50,094 nt of DNA, taken from contig NZ_CABVII010000037.1 of the NCBI RefSeq assembly GCF_902497995.1, forward strand, positions 1 to 50,094, in the 5' to 3' direction. The notes under the pieces were generated by a model. The model was given only the letters and a program-made list of their open reading frames with translations, was not told where the DNA came from and did not search any database. The stretch is from Pseudomonas fluorescens (lineage in GTDB: Bacteria; Pseudomonadota; Gammaproteobacteria; Pseudomonadales; Pseudomonadaceae). Positions 49,632 to 50,094 of this stretch are shown one piece after another. The translations under genes and the position numbers were made by a program. Every line of letters begins with the position of its first letter. The stretch's first letter is position 1.

Positions 49632-50094
49632 GAACCCCGCAAATGTCGGACAGATGGTTCTCTGCGTATGGCGCTGAAACAATTAGATCACTAGCGACCG
49701 ACCACATGTAACCACCCACACTTCCCAAATTTTCGTAGGCCCTATCTGTTGTTTCTTTTTATTTGTAAGACCGTCTGACACAAGGGCTTCCTAAAGGAAT
49801 TTTCCTACAACTTATTAATTTTCGGACTACTTCGATATGGAAAATATTGGCTTTGGGATTAGAGGCGCTGTAAGTATGAGTTGGATTTTTTGTTTGGATT
49901 TACCGGCCTCTTCGCTGGCAAGCCAGCTCCTATGTATGGACTCGCCCCCACTGTCTACCCGCTTTCAAAAAAAACTGCCGCCCCGTTGCATCTATGTATT
50001 AGGCCTATTCGAGGAAGCCGTCATCGGCTTCTGGCCAAAATTGGAAGAGCTCGTGGCATGCCGATTACAGTCAGGCCTCGAAGGCCAGTAGGAG
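49632..50094. other. Gene-free right end of the window
   Basis: About 460 bp. The first ~270 bp are AT-rich with no gene. The rest is the right arm of the long inverted repeat plus 43 bp beyond it. An open frame across the repeat reads through REP sequence and is not treated as a gene. Confidence 0.6.
49910..50051. repeat. Right arm of the long inverted repeat (partner 1-141)
   Basis: 142 bp complementary to 1-141 with one extra A in an eight-A run. It begins with a REP (CTTCGCTGGCAAGCCAGCTC) and continues with ~118 bp of non-REP sequence containing ACTCGCCCCCACTGTCTACC. Sequence beyond 50051 corresponds to DNA left of the window in the other copy and cannot be compared. Confidence 0.9.

Noticed and set aside
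49837..50091. An 84-codon frame at the right end
   Set aside because: It reads through a REP and the inverted-repeat arm; the other copy at 1-141 has a 1-bp homopolymer change that breaks this frame.

Overview
This window is chromosomal DNA of a fluorescent pseudomonad, most likely the Pseudomonas fluorescens group. The evidence is GC-rich coding with strong third-position bias, many Pseudomonas-type REP/REPIN palindromes (GTAGGAGCGAGGCTTGCCCGC and GTGGGAGCGGGCTTGCTCGC families), an AmpDh3-type amidase, a hmgA-fahA-maiA operon, a folM-folE-folX cluster and a short LOV photoreceptor. I see no rRNA, tRNA, CRISPR, transposase or prophage. About 49 protein genes are supported.

Layout. 0-6.4 kb: a 2-hydroxyacid reductase, a DUF2165 membrane protein, a DMT exporter divergent from an AraC regulator, and a DUF3649-PepSY-DUF3325 membrane operon behind a Fur-box-like site. 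6.5-11 kb: a ribosome-hibernation protein, then a serine-use module (LysR regulator, L-serine ammonia-lyase, HAAAP permease). 11-15.5 kb: DUF3509, PsiE, SOS-controlled YebG, a 129-bp tandem REP array, an amino-acid dehydrogenase that lacks its usual catalytic lysine, and a SirB1-like protein. 15.6-19.8 kb: the homogentisate pathway (maiA, fahA, hmgA) with a divergent IclR regulator and a palindromic operator between them. 19.8-25.7 kb: a large MalT-type LuxR regulator with a DUF1302/DUF1329 envelope pair.

25.7-29.7 kb is the clearest accessory segment. It holds a non-coding stretch ending in an orphan terminator (possible small RNA), an AmpDh3-like amidase, an S-type-pyocin-like bacteriocin with a toxin domain I could not identify, and a translationally coupled small gene that is the likely immunity gene. 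29.7-32.6 kb: SDR, MEST-like hydrolase, a small coupled ORF and a flavodoxin. 32.7-36.7 kb: a blue-light/pterin cluster of short LOV protein, PilZ-like protein, MerR (LitR/PplR-like) regulator, then folM-folE-folX. Tetrahydromonapterin made by the fol genes is the cofactor of phenylalanine hydroxylase, whose product tyrosine feeds the homogentisate pathway at 16-19 kb.

36.8-48.2 kb is housekeeping: DUF1244, HopJ-like, class III aminotransferase, trxB, cysZ, a GT4 glycosyltransferase whose start codon lies in a perfect hairpin, an OYE-family reductase, glutathione peroxidase, slyD, DUF3565, pta and an acyltransferase. The last 2 kb is AT-richer, with two exported or membrane proteins of unknown function. 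The two ends of the window carry the same ~141-bp sequence in inverted orientation, so the 50 kb lies between inverted repeats.
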